Below, in pieces: positions 13,347 to 26,119 of a stretch of 33,779 nt of DNA. Source of the DNA: Anaeromyces robustus (Eukaryota; Neocallimastigomycota; Neocallimastigomycetes; Neocallimastigales; Neocallimastigaceae); NCBI GenBank assembly GCA_002104895.1, contig MCFG01000462.1:15001-48779 (forward strand), in the 5' to 3' direction. The position numbers and the translations under genes were made by a program. Each line of letters opens with the position of its first letter. Within the stretch, counting starts at the first letter, position 1. The notes beneath the pieces are model-generated. The model ran no database searches, was not told the origin of the DNA, and worked only from the letters and a program-made list of their open reading frames with translations.

Positions 13347-13877
13347 TTCCATTTCTTAAAAAAAAAAAAAAAAATTAATGTAATTAATAAATTAAATAAT
13401 AGTTTTTATTATATACTTTTTAATAAATAATTTCTTTATATTTTAATTAATGAAATAAAAGTTAAAAACAAAAATGAATAAAATAAAAATAGAGAGAAAA
13501 AAAAAAGAAAAACAAAACATAAAAAAAAAAAAATTTAATAACTCTTTTTAATAATGAAAGAAAATGTTAAAATATAAATTATAAACTTTTAATTATTAAT
13601 TAATGATATAAAGTTTAAAAATAAAATATAAAAAATAAAAAAAAAAGTCATATAAATAATTAAAATAAATGTATTTAAAAAAAAAAATTTTTTTAATGTA
13701 GAATTAAAGTTTTTGGATTTTTTTTGATTTATTTATAAAAAATCAAATATATTGGATTTTTTTCTTTATTTTATTAAATATTAAAATTTATATTTAAAAA
13801 AACAGAAAATAAAATAAAAGAAACAAAATTAGAGTTTTTAAATTATTTACAGATTAACAACAAATAGAATAAAATAT

Positions 13878-13916
<39 letters not shown>

Positions 13917-14180
13917 CATTAAATTAATAAAATCAAATTTTATATTCAAATATCGTACCAAAAAAAAAAAAAAAAAAAAAAAAGAGAAGTAAAGAGTATA
14001 TAATATAATATAATATATAAAGCTAAGAAAAAAAAATTTGAAAAAAAGAAAAAATATATATTATATATATAATATAAATGTATATAAATATATAAATTGT
14101 TACAATTTGAAAAAAAATAATTAAAGCAGTAAAGTTTTACGTGAAAATAATAATAATAATAATATTAAAGAAAAGATAAA

Positions 14181-17009
14181 ATGTCTAAAAGTCAATTAAA
14201 TGAGCCCGAAAGAATCATTTATGTAAGTTAGATATATATAAAAAATTATAATTGTTTATATCCATATTATTTTTTATTATATACATTTGAACTAATTTAA
14301 TCATTATTACTATTCTATGTATTATTATAATTATAATTATAATATATATATATATTATTTCATAAATAGTTGAATGATAGTGAGAAAAATTTATTGAAAT
14401 ATAAAAAAGAAAGTAATTATATATCCACATCGAAATATACAATATATTCTTTTATATTTATATTTTTGAAAGAACAATTTTCAAAATATGCTAATGTTTT
14501 CTTCTTATTTACTGCATTATTACAGGTAATTTTTATGCATAATAAAAATATTATATTATTATTATTTTTATGATCAAATAATTAAATAGAAATTATAAAA
14601 AAACAATTATGAAAGTATAATATGATTAATTATTTATTAATTATTTATGATTTAATTAATAATTGTTTTTTTTTTTTTTTATTTTATATATTATATATAT
14701 GTACATGGATTTTTATTTTAATATTATGATATTAAAATGTCATTTAAAAAATATTATTTTTATTTTATTATAATAATAATAATATATATATATGCATATT
14801 TTAATATAATTTAAAAAAGCAAATTCCAAATGTATCACCCACAAATAGATGGACAACTGCTATACCTTTAGTTTTTGTATTATCAGTAACTGCAGTAAAA
14901 GAAATATTCGAAGATTATGTAAATTTATATTCATTTATTTATTATTTTTTTTTTTTTTGTTTTTTAACTTAAAAAAAAAAATTAAATCATTAATAAATCA
15001 ATGAAAATAAAAAAAGAAATATATTTAATGATAAAATATTTATATCATTATCATTTTTTTTATATTTATTTATTTATTTATTTCTTTCTTTCCTTGCTTT
15101 TAATATCTATAGAAAAGACATAAAACGGATAATGAAGTTAATAATAGAAAAATTCAAGTTATAGAAAATAATTCAATTAATATTAAAACATGGAATGATG
15201 TTAAAGTAGGAGATATTGTAAGAGTAGAAAATGATGAATATTTTCCTGCTGATTTAATTTTATTAAGTAGTAGTGAACCTGATACATTATGTTATATTGA
15301 AACAAGTAATTTGGATGGGTATATATTATTAATTATAATTTTATAAAATTTATTTATTTTATTTTATTTTTTTTTCTGATGCTTTAAATTATGCTTAAAA
15401 TTATGGATATTTTACATAATGATATTATATTTAATAAAATATAATTCTAATTCATAATTATTTTTTTTTAATATTTATAACCTGAACAACAATAAAATAA
15501 CAATAACAACAAAATAACAATAATAACAATAATAATAAAAAAAGAGAAACCAATTTAAAAATAAAACAAGGTTTAGTAGAAACATCAAATATATTAACCC
15601 CAGAACTAGCAAGTCAAATGAAAGGTAAATTTTTTTATTTTTAAAAAATATAAATTATACATAGATACACAAAATATATAGAATATTCATATTTTATATA
15701 CCAATTTATTAAATATATATATATATATATATATACATATATTTAATATCAATAATAATTATAATAATATATAATAAAAAAAATTGAAATAAAAAGGTCT
15801 GATAAAATCTGAACAACCTAATAATCGTTTATATAATTATGATGGTGTTATAATATTGAATGATAAGTCTTTTCCATTAGATCCAACTCAATTGCTTTTA
15901 AGAGTAAATTATTTATATTTATAATATATATATATATATAAAATCAAGAAATTATAGTATCAGTTTTATAATAAAAAAATTATATTAATTTTTTTTTTTA
16001 TTATATACAATAAAATTATATTTATATTTATATTTATATAAAATTACATATTATAATATATATATAAAAGGGAGCAAAATTAAAAAATACACAATGGATT
16101 TATGGTGTAGTTATTACTACAGGACATAATACTAAATTATTAAGAAATTCAAAGTATATATAAATACATATTATTATATTAAAAATAAGAAAAACGATAA
16201 TAAGAAAAAATATATAAATATATATTTATTATTATGGATTAATATTAATATAATTCTAAATATTAAATATAAAAATATAATATAATATATTATAAAGTAA
16301 AACACCTATTAAGAAAACAAGTGTTGAACATATGACAAATTATCAAATTGTATTTTTATTTGGAATTTTATTAGTTTTATCATTAACATGTACTATTGGA
16401 TACTTTTTAAGACAAGTAAGTTATTATAAATATATATATATATATATTTATAGAGAATTATTATTTATATATTATTATTATTTTTTTTAAAAAAGGATAA
16501 ATCATTTGAAAAAACGGTTTTACATCCAACAGAAGAAAATAGTTTTTCAATAAAAGATATTATCCTTGGATTTTTAACTTTTATAGTATTATATAATAAT
16601 TTAATTCCTATAAGGTATGTTAATAAATAATAGTATAAAACTTCTATAAAACTTTTTAATTTTTTTTTTTCAAACATATTTTAATAACTAATATATTTTA
16701 TTATATAGTTTAATTGTTACTATGGAATTTGTTAAATATTGTATTTCTATTTTAATTAATAATGATATGGATATGTATTATGATGTTATGGATACCACAG
16801 CACAATGTAGAACAAGTTCTTTAGTAGAAGAATTAGGTCAAGTAGAGTATATTTTTTCAGATAAAACAGGTACTTTAACTTGTAATATTATGGAATTTAA
16901 AAAATGTTCTATTGCTGGTGAAAAATATACAAGATCAACAAAAAAAAATGATGGTCCTATTAATGAAGTTCGTATATTATTATATATTTATATATAAAAT
17001 TATATAAAT

Positions 17010-17053
<44 letters not shown>

Positions 17054-18504
17054 AAATCATTATATAAATACATAATATATTAATTACATTAATAATTTAA
17101 TAAAAAATTAATCATTTAATTTCAATAATATATTAACAACAACAACAATAATAATAATATAGATAACATTTGATGAATTAAAGGGAGACCTTAAAGATGC
17201 TGATTTTAATGATGTAATATATCAATTTGTAACACTTTTATCAGTATGTCATACGGTTATTCCTGAACAAGATGAAAATGATCCTTCAGGTATTCATATA
17301 GAAAAAAAAATTATTATTATTATTAATATTAATAATAATATTATTATTATTATAATAATTAATATTAATACTTTTATACAATTTTAATTTTTCAAAACAA
17401 TAAAAAAAATGTATTTAAATGTTTTATTTTCATTATTGATAAAATCTTTATATATATTAATATTTAAATATTTTATTAGTATATAATTATCAAGCTTCAT
17501 CACCTGATGAAGGGGCTTTGGTAAAAGGAGCACTTCTATTTGACTTCAAATTTACTGTTAGTTTTTATAAATTATTATTATTATTATTATATTAATAATA
17601 TATAAACATATATAAGAAAATAAGGAATATTAAAAATTATATATATATATCAACTTAAAATATTAATAATTCATTATATTTATATAAAGACAAGAAAACC
17701 ACATTCAGTAATAGTAAATGTAAATGGACAAGATTTAGAATATGAAATATTAAATGTTTGTGAATTTAATAGTACTAGAAAAAGAATGAGTACTATTGTT
17801 AAATGTCCAAATGGTGAAATTAAAATATATTGTAAAGGGGCAGATACAGTTATTTTTGAAAGATTAGCAAAAAATGGAAATATTTATATGGATAAAACTA
17901 TTGAACATCTTGAGGTAAATGATAAAATAAAAGTATTTTTATAATCCATATTATTATAATCCATATTATTATATTAATATATGCATATACATATATATAT
18001 TTAAATATTTTTAAAAACAAAGGAATATGCCTCAGAAGGTTTAAGAACATTATGTCTTGCAACTAGAACTATTTCACCTGAAGAATATGAAACATGGTCA
18101 AAAATATTTGATGCAGCTTCCACAACTTTGGTTAATAGAGAAGAAGAGGTATTCTTATTATTCTTATTATTCTTCTTATTATAATTTTTTTTAATAAATT
18201 TAGTAATAATAAATATATTATATATTATATATTATTATTATTATTATTAATGATATATATAAAATTCATTTTATATTCATTCATATATAATATAGCTTAG
18301 CAAAGCAGCAGAATTAATAGAAAAAGATTTATTCTTATTAGGTGCAACAGCTATTGAAGATAAACTTCAAGATGGTATTCCAGAAACTATAACAACATTA
18401 TCACAGGTATATATATACAAATTTATTTTATAATATTATAAAATTATATTCATTTAAATAATTTAATTGGTAACATTATAGATATGAATAATAATTGGGT
18501 TTAT

Positions 18505-18538
<34 letters not shown>

Positions 18539-21175
18539 TATAATACCACTACTCATTTATATATATATTTTAATTAATTGATCAATTGATTAATAATTAT
18601 TTATATATTTATTTATCTATTATATATATATATTTAGGCTGGTATAAAAATTTGGATTTTAACAGGAGATAAGCAAGAAACTGCTATAAATATTGGTTTA
18701 TCATGTCAATTAATTAATAATGAAATGGAATTAATTATATTTGATGATGAAGTAATAAAAGGAACATCTCAAGGAGTATCTGAATTTATTGATAGTCAAT
18801 TAAGTACTATAAAACAAAAATTACCAAAAAAATATGCAGAGGCAGAATTTCCTCCAAAAATTACATTTAGAAATAAATGGATTGGTAAAGAAGAAGATAT
18901 TCGTCAAAAATTCATTCCTGTAAGTTATATATATTTATTTTTTACATATGAAATAAAAAAAAGAAATTATATAATAAACAAGTAATAAATTAATATTTAT
19001 TATTTATTAATCATAATTTGATATTTCTTTTTTTTTTCATTTTCAAAAATAATAATAATACAAATAAAAAAAAAAGCCTACTGGACTTGTAATAGATGGA
19101 AAAATGTTAGAATATGCATTAAGAGATGAAAATAAGATAAAATTTTTAGAATTAGCTACATTATGTCAAGCAGTAATATGTTGTCGTGTTAGTCCACTTC
19201 AAAAAGCATTAGTAGTTAAACTTGTAAAAAATAATATAGATGCTATTACTCTTGCAATTGGAGATGGTGCAAATGATGTTGGTATGATTCAAGCTGCTCA
19301 TGTTGGTAAGTTTTTTTTTATATATTATTTTATTTCTTTTTATGCTAATTATAATGGTTTTTTTTTATTTATTACTTAAATAAATTATTAAAAATAATAA
19401 AAATATTTTTTTAAAAAAATTTTTTTAAAAAAGGTGTTGGTATTAATGGTATGGAAGGTTTACAAGCAGCAAGAGCAGCAGATTTTGCTATTTCTCAATT
19501 TAGATTCTTAAGAAAATTATTACTTGTTCATGGTTCATGGGCATATAGTAGATTATCTAAATTAATTTTATATTCATTTTATAAAAATTTAACATTATAT
19601 TTAACACAATTTTGGGTAAAAATATACTTATATTTAATATATTTAATATATTATAGTATAATCATTAAATATTATATAACAATATTATTAATAAAAATAA
19701 ATATAAATATATAAATATATTTATAAATTACTTAGTATTCATTTAATAATGGATTTTCTGGACAGGTATGTCATTGATATATAAAAATACTTTTTGAGTA
19801 TATTTAAAAAAAACCGTTGCTTTAATATTAATTATTATATATATATATATTTAATATATAAGACTATATATGAATCATGGACGTTAACATCCTATAATGT
19901 TATATTTACTGTATTCCCTCCTATTGTAATGGGATTCTTTGATCAATTTCTTAATGCTATATACCTTAATAAATACCCAAAACTTTATAAAGAAGGATTT
20001 TTAGGAAAGAAATTTAATATAAGTTTATTTGTAGCATGGGCATTAAATGGAATATATCATTCATTGGTAAATAAAAGGATTATTTATAATATAATAGATA
20101 ATATTTTAAAAAAAATATTTATATATATATATTTTTTTAAATCAAATTAATTATAATTGTAATATTCATATTAATATTTAATTCAATTCTTTATAATATA
20201 ATATAATATAATATAATATATATATAATAGTTGTTATATCTTTTAATTAAAAATATATGGTTTGAATCCCAAATAGATCCTAATGGAGATATTGGTAATC
20301 ATTGGATGTTAGGTTCAACTTTATTTACATGTGTACTTGGAACTGTATTATTAAAAGCTGGATTAACTATGGAGTAATTATAATAAAATTTTAATAATTA
20401 AATTTCAATATAAAATATAAATATAAATATAAATATAAATGTATATTAATATTTTAAATAATTATATACATATATAAACTAATTTTTTTATATATTATTT
20501 TATTTTAATATAAATTAAAAAAAAAAAAAAAATAAAAATAAAAATAATTATTTATAAAATTTAAGTAAATGGAATAAATATACAACATTAGCTATTGTAG
20601 GATCATATGCCTGTTGGATTATTCTTCTACCTATTTATTGTTATATAGGGCCACTTATTAACTTATCACCTGAATTAGATGGTATGGAAAAGAAAATTTA
20701 TTCAAGTTCCATTTTTTGGTTTTCAGTTATAATTATTCCATGTGTTTGCATCTTCAGAGATTATATATGGAAATTGTAAAGAAAAAAAATTTTTACTATA
20801 TTTATTTTATTATTTATATCATTATAAATTAATATTAATCTTTTAAATAATTAATTTATTTTTTTATTTTTATTATTATTTTTTTATTATTAATTTATTT
20901 TAAATTTTAAAAATATATATATATATATATATATAATAAATAGTATGAGCAGAGAATATTTCACTACTGATAAACATGTTATACAAGAAATGCAAAAGTA
21001 TATTATTGATGATTATAGTGCTGATCAAAGTTGGTATCAAAAAGCGGTAGGAAAGGTAAAATTAATTAATCATATGAGGAAAAGTAGAGGTTTTGCCTTT
21101 TCTCAATTAGAATCTGGACCAGCTGATATTATTAGAATTTATGATACTACTAAAAGGAAGCCATCTGGAAAATGA
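14181..21175 (+). CDS. P4-type ATPase, phospholipid flippase of the Drs2/ATP8A group, 23 exons
   Basis: It pumps aminophospholipids, probably phosphatidylserine, from the outer to the inner leaflet of Golgi/endosome or plasma membranes, usually with a CDC50 subunit. Exons: 14181-14222, 14370-14525, 14820-14918, 15113-15318, 15545-15624, 15797-15903, 16071-16153, 16298-16415, 16496-16614, 16709-16967, 17163-17289, 17480-17556, 17690-17914, 18023-18148, 18296-18406, 18638-18919, 19077-19305, 19434-19615, 19736-19765, 19863-20066, 20231-20373, 20566-20775, 20944-21175; 1148 residues. All junctions keep frame. Visible: [11 protein letters not shown] after TM1; actuator DGET (167-170); PISL in TM4 (335-338); phosphorylation site DKTGTLT starting at D388; nucleotide-binding [11 protein letters not shown] (540-550); GDGANDVG (about 801-808); C-terminal RGFAFSQ, the autoinhibitory-tail motif of Drs2/ATP8A proteins. 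All catalytic motifs are intact. Exon 10 uses an unusual donor, GTTCGT, and exon 19 is only ten codons. Substrate preference is inferred from family. Confidence 0.95.
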
Positions 21176-21311
21176 AAAAAAAAATTATTATATATTATAT
21201 ATTTTATTTTTTCTTCGAAAAATTTTAATTTATTAGTTAAAAATAAAAATAATAATATATAGATATATATAAATATAAATATAAATATTTAAAAAACCAT
21301 ATAATAATTAT

Positions 21312-21346
<35 letters not shown>

Positions 21347-21867
21347 TATATTAATATATAGTTATAATAATCTTATATTTTTAATGAAAAATACATGTAC
21401 ATGTATATGTATATAAAAAAGTTAAACTTTTTTTTTCTTATTATTCTTCATCTTTTTTTTACTATTATCTCATAATTATGATTATTATTTCATATATTTT
21501 TAAATTATATTAAACATTACATTTAGATTTTAATTATTTCCTGTTATATAAATTCTTTTTTATCTATTTTTATTTATTTATTTATACAATAGCAGTATAA
21601 TAAAATATTACCAATTTAATAATTATTCAATGTAATATTTTATTATTTATAAAAAATTTTTTTACTATTTTTTTTTTTTAATATTATAAATAAAAATACT
21701 AATGTATTAAATAATGCATACAAATAAAGAAAAGAATAATCATAAAATAATAATAATAAAGCAAAATAAAAAAAAAAAAAAAAATAAAAATAAAAATAAA
21801 AAAATAAAAAAAAAAAATAAAAAAATAAAAAAATAATAAATAAAAAAAAAATATAAAATATAAAAAA

Positions 21868-22202
21868 TAAAAAAAAATAAAAAGATAAAAAAAATAAAAA
21901 AAAAATTAAAAAATAAAATAAAAAAAATAAAAAATATTATAAATAAAATAAAATAAATAAAAAAAGAAGAAAAGTAAAATAAAAAAAATATAAAAAATAT
22001 TATAAATAAAATAAAATAAATAAAAAAAGAAGAAAAGTAAAATAAAAAAAATATAAAAAAAAAAATAAAAAGATAAAAAAAAATAAAAAAAAAATTAAAA
22101 AATAAAATAAAAAAAAAAAAAAATAAAAATATTATAAATAAAATAAAATAAAATTAATAAAAAAAGAAGAAAAGTAAAATAAAAAAAAATATTATAAATA
22201 AT
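21868..22202. repeat. A-rich tandem repeat, period about 63 bp
   Basis: The landmark ATATTATAAATAAAATAAAA followed by AAGAAGAAAAGTAAAAT recurs. Copies of the ATATTAT start occur at 21934, 21997, 22129 and 22189; the first two are spaced by exactly 63 nt and the last pair by 60. A larger block containing AAAAAGATAAAAA and AAATTAAAAAATAAAAT, at about 21868-21933, is also repeated at about 22058-22128. The array has therefore grown by nested duplication. Confidence 0.75.
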
Positions 22203-22455
22203 ATAAAATATATATTGAATTATAAAATATAAATTACAATTAACTTTTTTTTTTTTTTTTTTTAATTTAATCTTTTAATTTTTATTTTTTTTTTTTATTT
22301 TTATTTTTTCTTTTTTTTCTTTTTTTTCTTATTTTTATTTTTATTTTTATTTTATTAATTTTTATTATTATTATTTTTGTTTCGTTTTTGATTTAAGTTT
22401 GTTGTTTTAATTGTTTGTAAAGTACTGCGTTTTATTTTATATATATGTTTGAATT

Positions 22456-22512
22456 GCTTTTTTTGCTTTTTTGCTTTTTTGCTTTTTTGCTTTTTTGCTT
22501 TTTTGCTTTTTT
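22456..22512. repeat. (GCTTTTTT)7 octamer array
   Basis: GC dinucleotides occur at 22456, 22465, 22473, 22481, 22489, 22497 and 22505. That is a period of eight after a first interval of nine, with only T between them. It lies about 80-130 nt beyond the RIC8 stop, so it would be an AAAAAAGC repeat in the RIC8 3' untranslated RNA. Confidence 0.9.
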
Positions 22513-22588
22513 TTTTTTTTTTTAATAAATTTAAGTATTATATAAATTTATAATAAATATTATTATTATTATTTTTTTATTATTATTT

Positions 22589-24624
22589 TTAATCTAAATC
22601 ATTAACAATATCATCTGCTGGTTTTGGCATAACTTTTATTACACCTGTTTTATTTAATCTGTCGAATAATACAAATAATCTTTCAGCTTCTCTTTCCTTT
22701 TCTTCATCAGTCATATTTTTAAATGGATCTTCTTTAGTTTCTTCTTCATATTGACCAGTAATTGGATTAATATTTTGATTATCTGGAGCATTTTCATCTA
22801 CTGTAGTATTTAATTCACCCATTAATTGATGATTAACTAAGTAACCAATAGCATTACCATAACCAACTTGGTTAACGAATTTATTAGCTTAATTAATTAA
22901 TTAATAAAAATTAAAATATTTAAAATAATAAATATTTATAAATAAATAAACAGTATAAAAAAAAAATTAATATTTTTTTTTAATAAAAGTTTGGGAAAAT
23001 AAAATATTTTAAATTTTTTATAAAAAAAAAAGTTTGGGAAAATAAAATATTATAAATTTTTTATAAAAAAAAAAAGGAATTTAATAATTATTTATAATTT
23101 TGTATTAATTTTATATTATATTATATAAATATAATTTTTTTTTAATTTAATTTTAATTACCATTGCTATCACAAAGTGTATATAATAAAGTAGATATAGT
23201 TTCTCTTGAATTTCCTAAAAGAGTATTTGTCATCATTCTAATAAGACAAGCTCTGATACTTTCACCAACATTTAATGGCTTAGATCTATCACTATTTTTT
23301 TTTTTTTTTGTAATAATGATAATTATTAATTTATAAAAAAAATGTATAAATATTGATATATATATATATGTTAATATCATAAAGTAATAAAAAAAAATTA
23401 TATATATAAAAGAATTTATAATATATAATATAACGTAATATATTATGTATATATGTATGTATGTATTATATATTTAGCTATTTATTATATTAATCACAGT
23501 GTAATATAACTTACAATTGTGATGGTAAGATTCTTTCCTTTAATTTAGATCTAGCTTCAGTATCATCTGTAACAAGATTAGTCATTAATATAATTAATGG
23601 TGGAAGTATAGAATCTGCCGGAACACCATTAATTGTAACTGAATCATCATTTTCCATACTATGACTAACATTAGATTGTTTAATAGTAACTTCTAAAATA
23701 TTACTTAAAACATCAATAAGGGAATAATCACCATCTGGGAAAAAGAAAGATTCAAATCCTTTTACTGGGAAATTCATTAAAGCATGAATAGCATGTGTAT
23801 ATGGTGGTGATAATGGTGGATTTGGCATTTCTGATTTTACAAAGTATTGAACAATTAATGGAATAAATCTAATTTATTAAATATATATATATATAAAGCC
23901 AGATAAATTAATAATAATTTATTTAATATATATATAAAGTAAGATAAATTAGTATTATATATACATATATATATATATATTTTTAAAAAAAAAATAAAAT
24001 AATAATACTGACCTTTCATATTTTTTAGCAATTTCTTCGTCAACAGTTATGTTAGCAGCATTTTGAATATCAGTAGAATTTTTCTTTTCATTAACCATCA
24101 TATTGAATAAAACCTTTAATACTTCACTAATAACAATGGAATAAGAAATTTCACCAGGTAAAATTGTTGTTGAAAAAGTTTTTGATGATTCAGAAATATG
24201 TTCTAATATTGGTTGGAAAAGCTTTTATATTAAATAATACCCATAATAAAAAATTATATATATAATAAAATAAATAAATTATTAAAAAATTATAACAAAA
24301 CAAAACAATAGCATATTATATAAAAATAATCTTTATTTTTATACAAAATTATATTTACATCTATTAAATCTTCAATAACATTGTATTCATCCATAATAGT
24401 TCTAGTATTTTCTTGGTAAATTGTAGATAGGAAAATCAATCTTAAAATTAAAAATTGAGCTTGTAGTGACTTATTTTTTACTTCCTATATTTATTTTTTA
24501 TTTTATTATATTTTAATATTTTTATATATAATAAATATGAATATATATATATATAAATGGAAATATAATTTAAAAATATATACAATAACAAAAAAAAAAA
24601 GTTATAATATTAGTAAAATTCAAT

Positions 24625-24660
<36 letters not shown>

Positions 24661-26119
24661 TAATAATAATAAATAATAAAAATAATAAATAATAATAATA
24701 ATAATAATAAATAAATAATAATAAATAGATATATTTATAATATTACTTTTAAATTAACAAGTAATGATTTTATTCCATTATTATTATCAAAGAATTCTTG
24801 TGATTGTCGATTTTGTAAAAGTGCGTTGGCTAAACATTTCATTGATTCAATTACAATATCATTAAATTCTTTTGTTGGTTCAATAATATCTTCACTTTTT
24901 TTACCCTTTCCTAATGGTTTTAAACCTGCATATTCCATTAATAATGATATACCCTAAAATTAAAATTAATATTAATAATAAATGAATATATATAAAAAAA
25001 AATAAAATAAAATAAAATAAAATAAAATTAAGCAAAGTATTTATAATAAAATATTTTAAAAAAAAGGTAGTAATAATTATAATAATTAAGTATGAGGATA
25101 TAATATATAAAGTATGAAAATTGAAAGATTATATAAATAACTAAGTTACACAGAAAAAAAAAAGATAAGAATATATATATATATATAATTATGTTTAACA
25201 TACAGAAGCAGAAAAAACATCTTCACATCCTTCTGGTTCACGACATAAAATTCTTAATGATTGTAAGGCAAGAAATTTAGCTTTTTTGATAATATATATA
25301 TATTATTTTTAATTTTTATTTTTATTTTTTAAAATAATATTCATTTGTTGTATGTTTTTGTAATAATTAATATTGTTTCAGTTTTAATTATGTATTAGAT
25401 AAATAAATATCCAATAAGAAAAAAAAATAAAAAAATTAAAATTAAAATTAAAATGAACAATCCATGAAATTAAGATTTAAATATATAAAAATATATAAAA
25501 ATATATATATATATATTAAAAATTGAATATTTACTTTCATCACCCCATTCAAGGTTTTCATGAATACAAGAATATAAACAATTAATTAAAGAATCAACAA
25601 AAGCATTTTTTGAGCTAGAAGTAACACCTGGACCAATAAAAGTTGAACTATGTTTATATAAAGTTAAAAATAAAAACTTTGAAAAAAAAAAAAAAAAAAA
25701 AAAAGGCTTTTTTCTATTATTATTACTTATGAAATTTCTATAAAAAAAAAACATAACTAATAGTATGAAATTATATTTATATTTATAAAAAGGATATTTT
25801 GATATTGACTATAAAATTCCTTTAATTGACTTTTAACTTCGTCTTCTTTTCTAACATTAACATCAATAAATTTTTCAATCTGTATATTATTTCCAAAAGA
25901 AATTTAAATTTTAAATTTAAATAAAAATATAATTATATATATTTAAATGATATAAAATAATATTCATGTTAGAATATTAAAAACAACATTATATGGAATA
26001 TATTAAATGCTATAATATTCAATTATATAATTATAACAATAATAAAAAAATGTAAAAAAGATTTTGAATTTGTTATTTATTACAATATTAATATCTTCTT
26101 CTTCAGCAGCTTGCATCAT
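22589..26119 (-). CDS. RIC8: RIC8 (synembryn), G-alpha chaperone / guanine nucleotide exchange factor, ten exons
   Basis: RIC8 folds and activates heterotrimeric G-protein alpha subunits in the cytosol. It is known in filamentous and zoosporic fungi and absent from budding yeast. Exons on the minus strand: 26119-26084, 25879-25798, 25651-25535, 25280-25204, 24953-24747, 24484-24359, 24221-24013, 23868-23515, 23291-23161, 22887-22589; 545 residues, close to the family's usual length. Recognisable segments: LRILCREPEGCEDVF, MKCLANALLQNRQSQ, FLILRLIFLSTIYQ, SEVLKVLFNMM, then GYGNAIGYLV, NPITGQYEEE and MTDEEKEREAERLFVLFDRL near the C-terminus, which match the order of the armadillo-repeat core and the conserved C-terminal block of RIC8. 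The first of two consecutive ATGs (26119) is taken as the start. Intron 2 appears to be an AT-AC minor-class intron; all others are GT-AG. Intron 9 contains a 43-bp tandem duplication. The neighbouring genes have no evident link to G-protein signalling. Confidence 0.93.
22988..23073. repeat. 43-bp tandem duplication inside RIC8 intron 9
   Basis: Two adjacent copies (22988-23030 and 23031-23073) begin with AGTTTGGGAAAATAAAATAT and end in a poly-A run. I see one difference between them (TTTTAAA versus TTATAAA). Near identity suggests a recent event. Confidence 0.9.
25652..25797 (-). other. Candidate U12-type AT-AC intron (RIC8 intron 2, 146 nt)
   Basis: Read on the minus strand, exon 2 runs open to an in-frame TAG at about 25757-25759, with no GT donor that keeps the expected protein. 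At 25797 it meets ATATCCTT, the minor-class 5' splice-site consensus. The 3' side has ATTTTTAAC (25671-25663; compare TTCCTTAAC) and then AC at 25653-25652, with 12 nt between the second branch-site A and the intron end. Joining A|AT gives QYQ-N-SSTF, in frame with exon 3. The first-exon phase, the exon 3 frame and RIC8-like residues on both sides agree. Confidence 0.8.

Larger units (their letters stand above)
21176..22588. other. Convergent 3' spacer between flippase and RIC8; repeats only
   Basis: This spacer holds the 3' ends of two converging genes and no reading frame of its own. It is divided by strand composition: about 21740-22230 is almost pure A-rich tandem repeat on the plus strand, and 22240-22520 is T-rich with a GCTTTTTT array. 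Any RNA from both genes overlapping here would be of very low complexity. Confidence 0.6.

Noticed and set aside
25677-25837. GT-AG alternative for RIC8 intron 2 (donor GTTAAA, acceptor CAAAG)
   Set aside because: It keeps frame but uses a poor donor, deletes the RIC8-like LKEFYSQYQ segment and inserts FLFLTLYKH from a T-rich intron tail. The AT-AC model explains both sides better.
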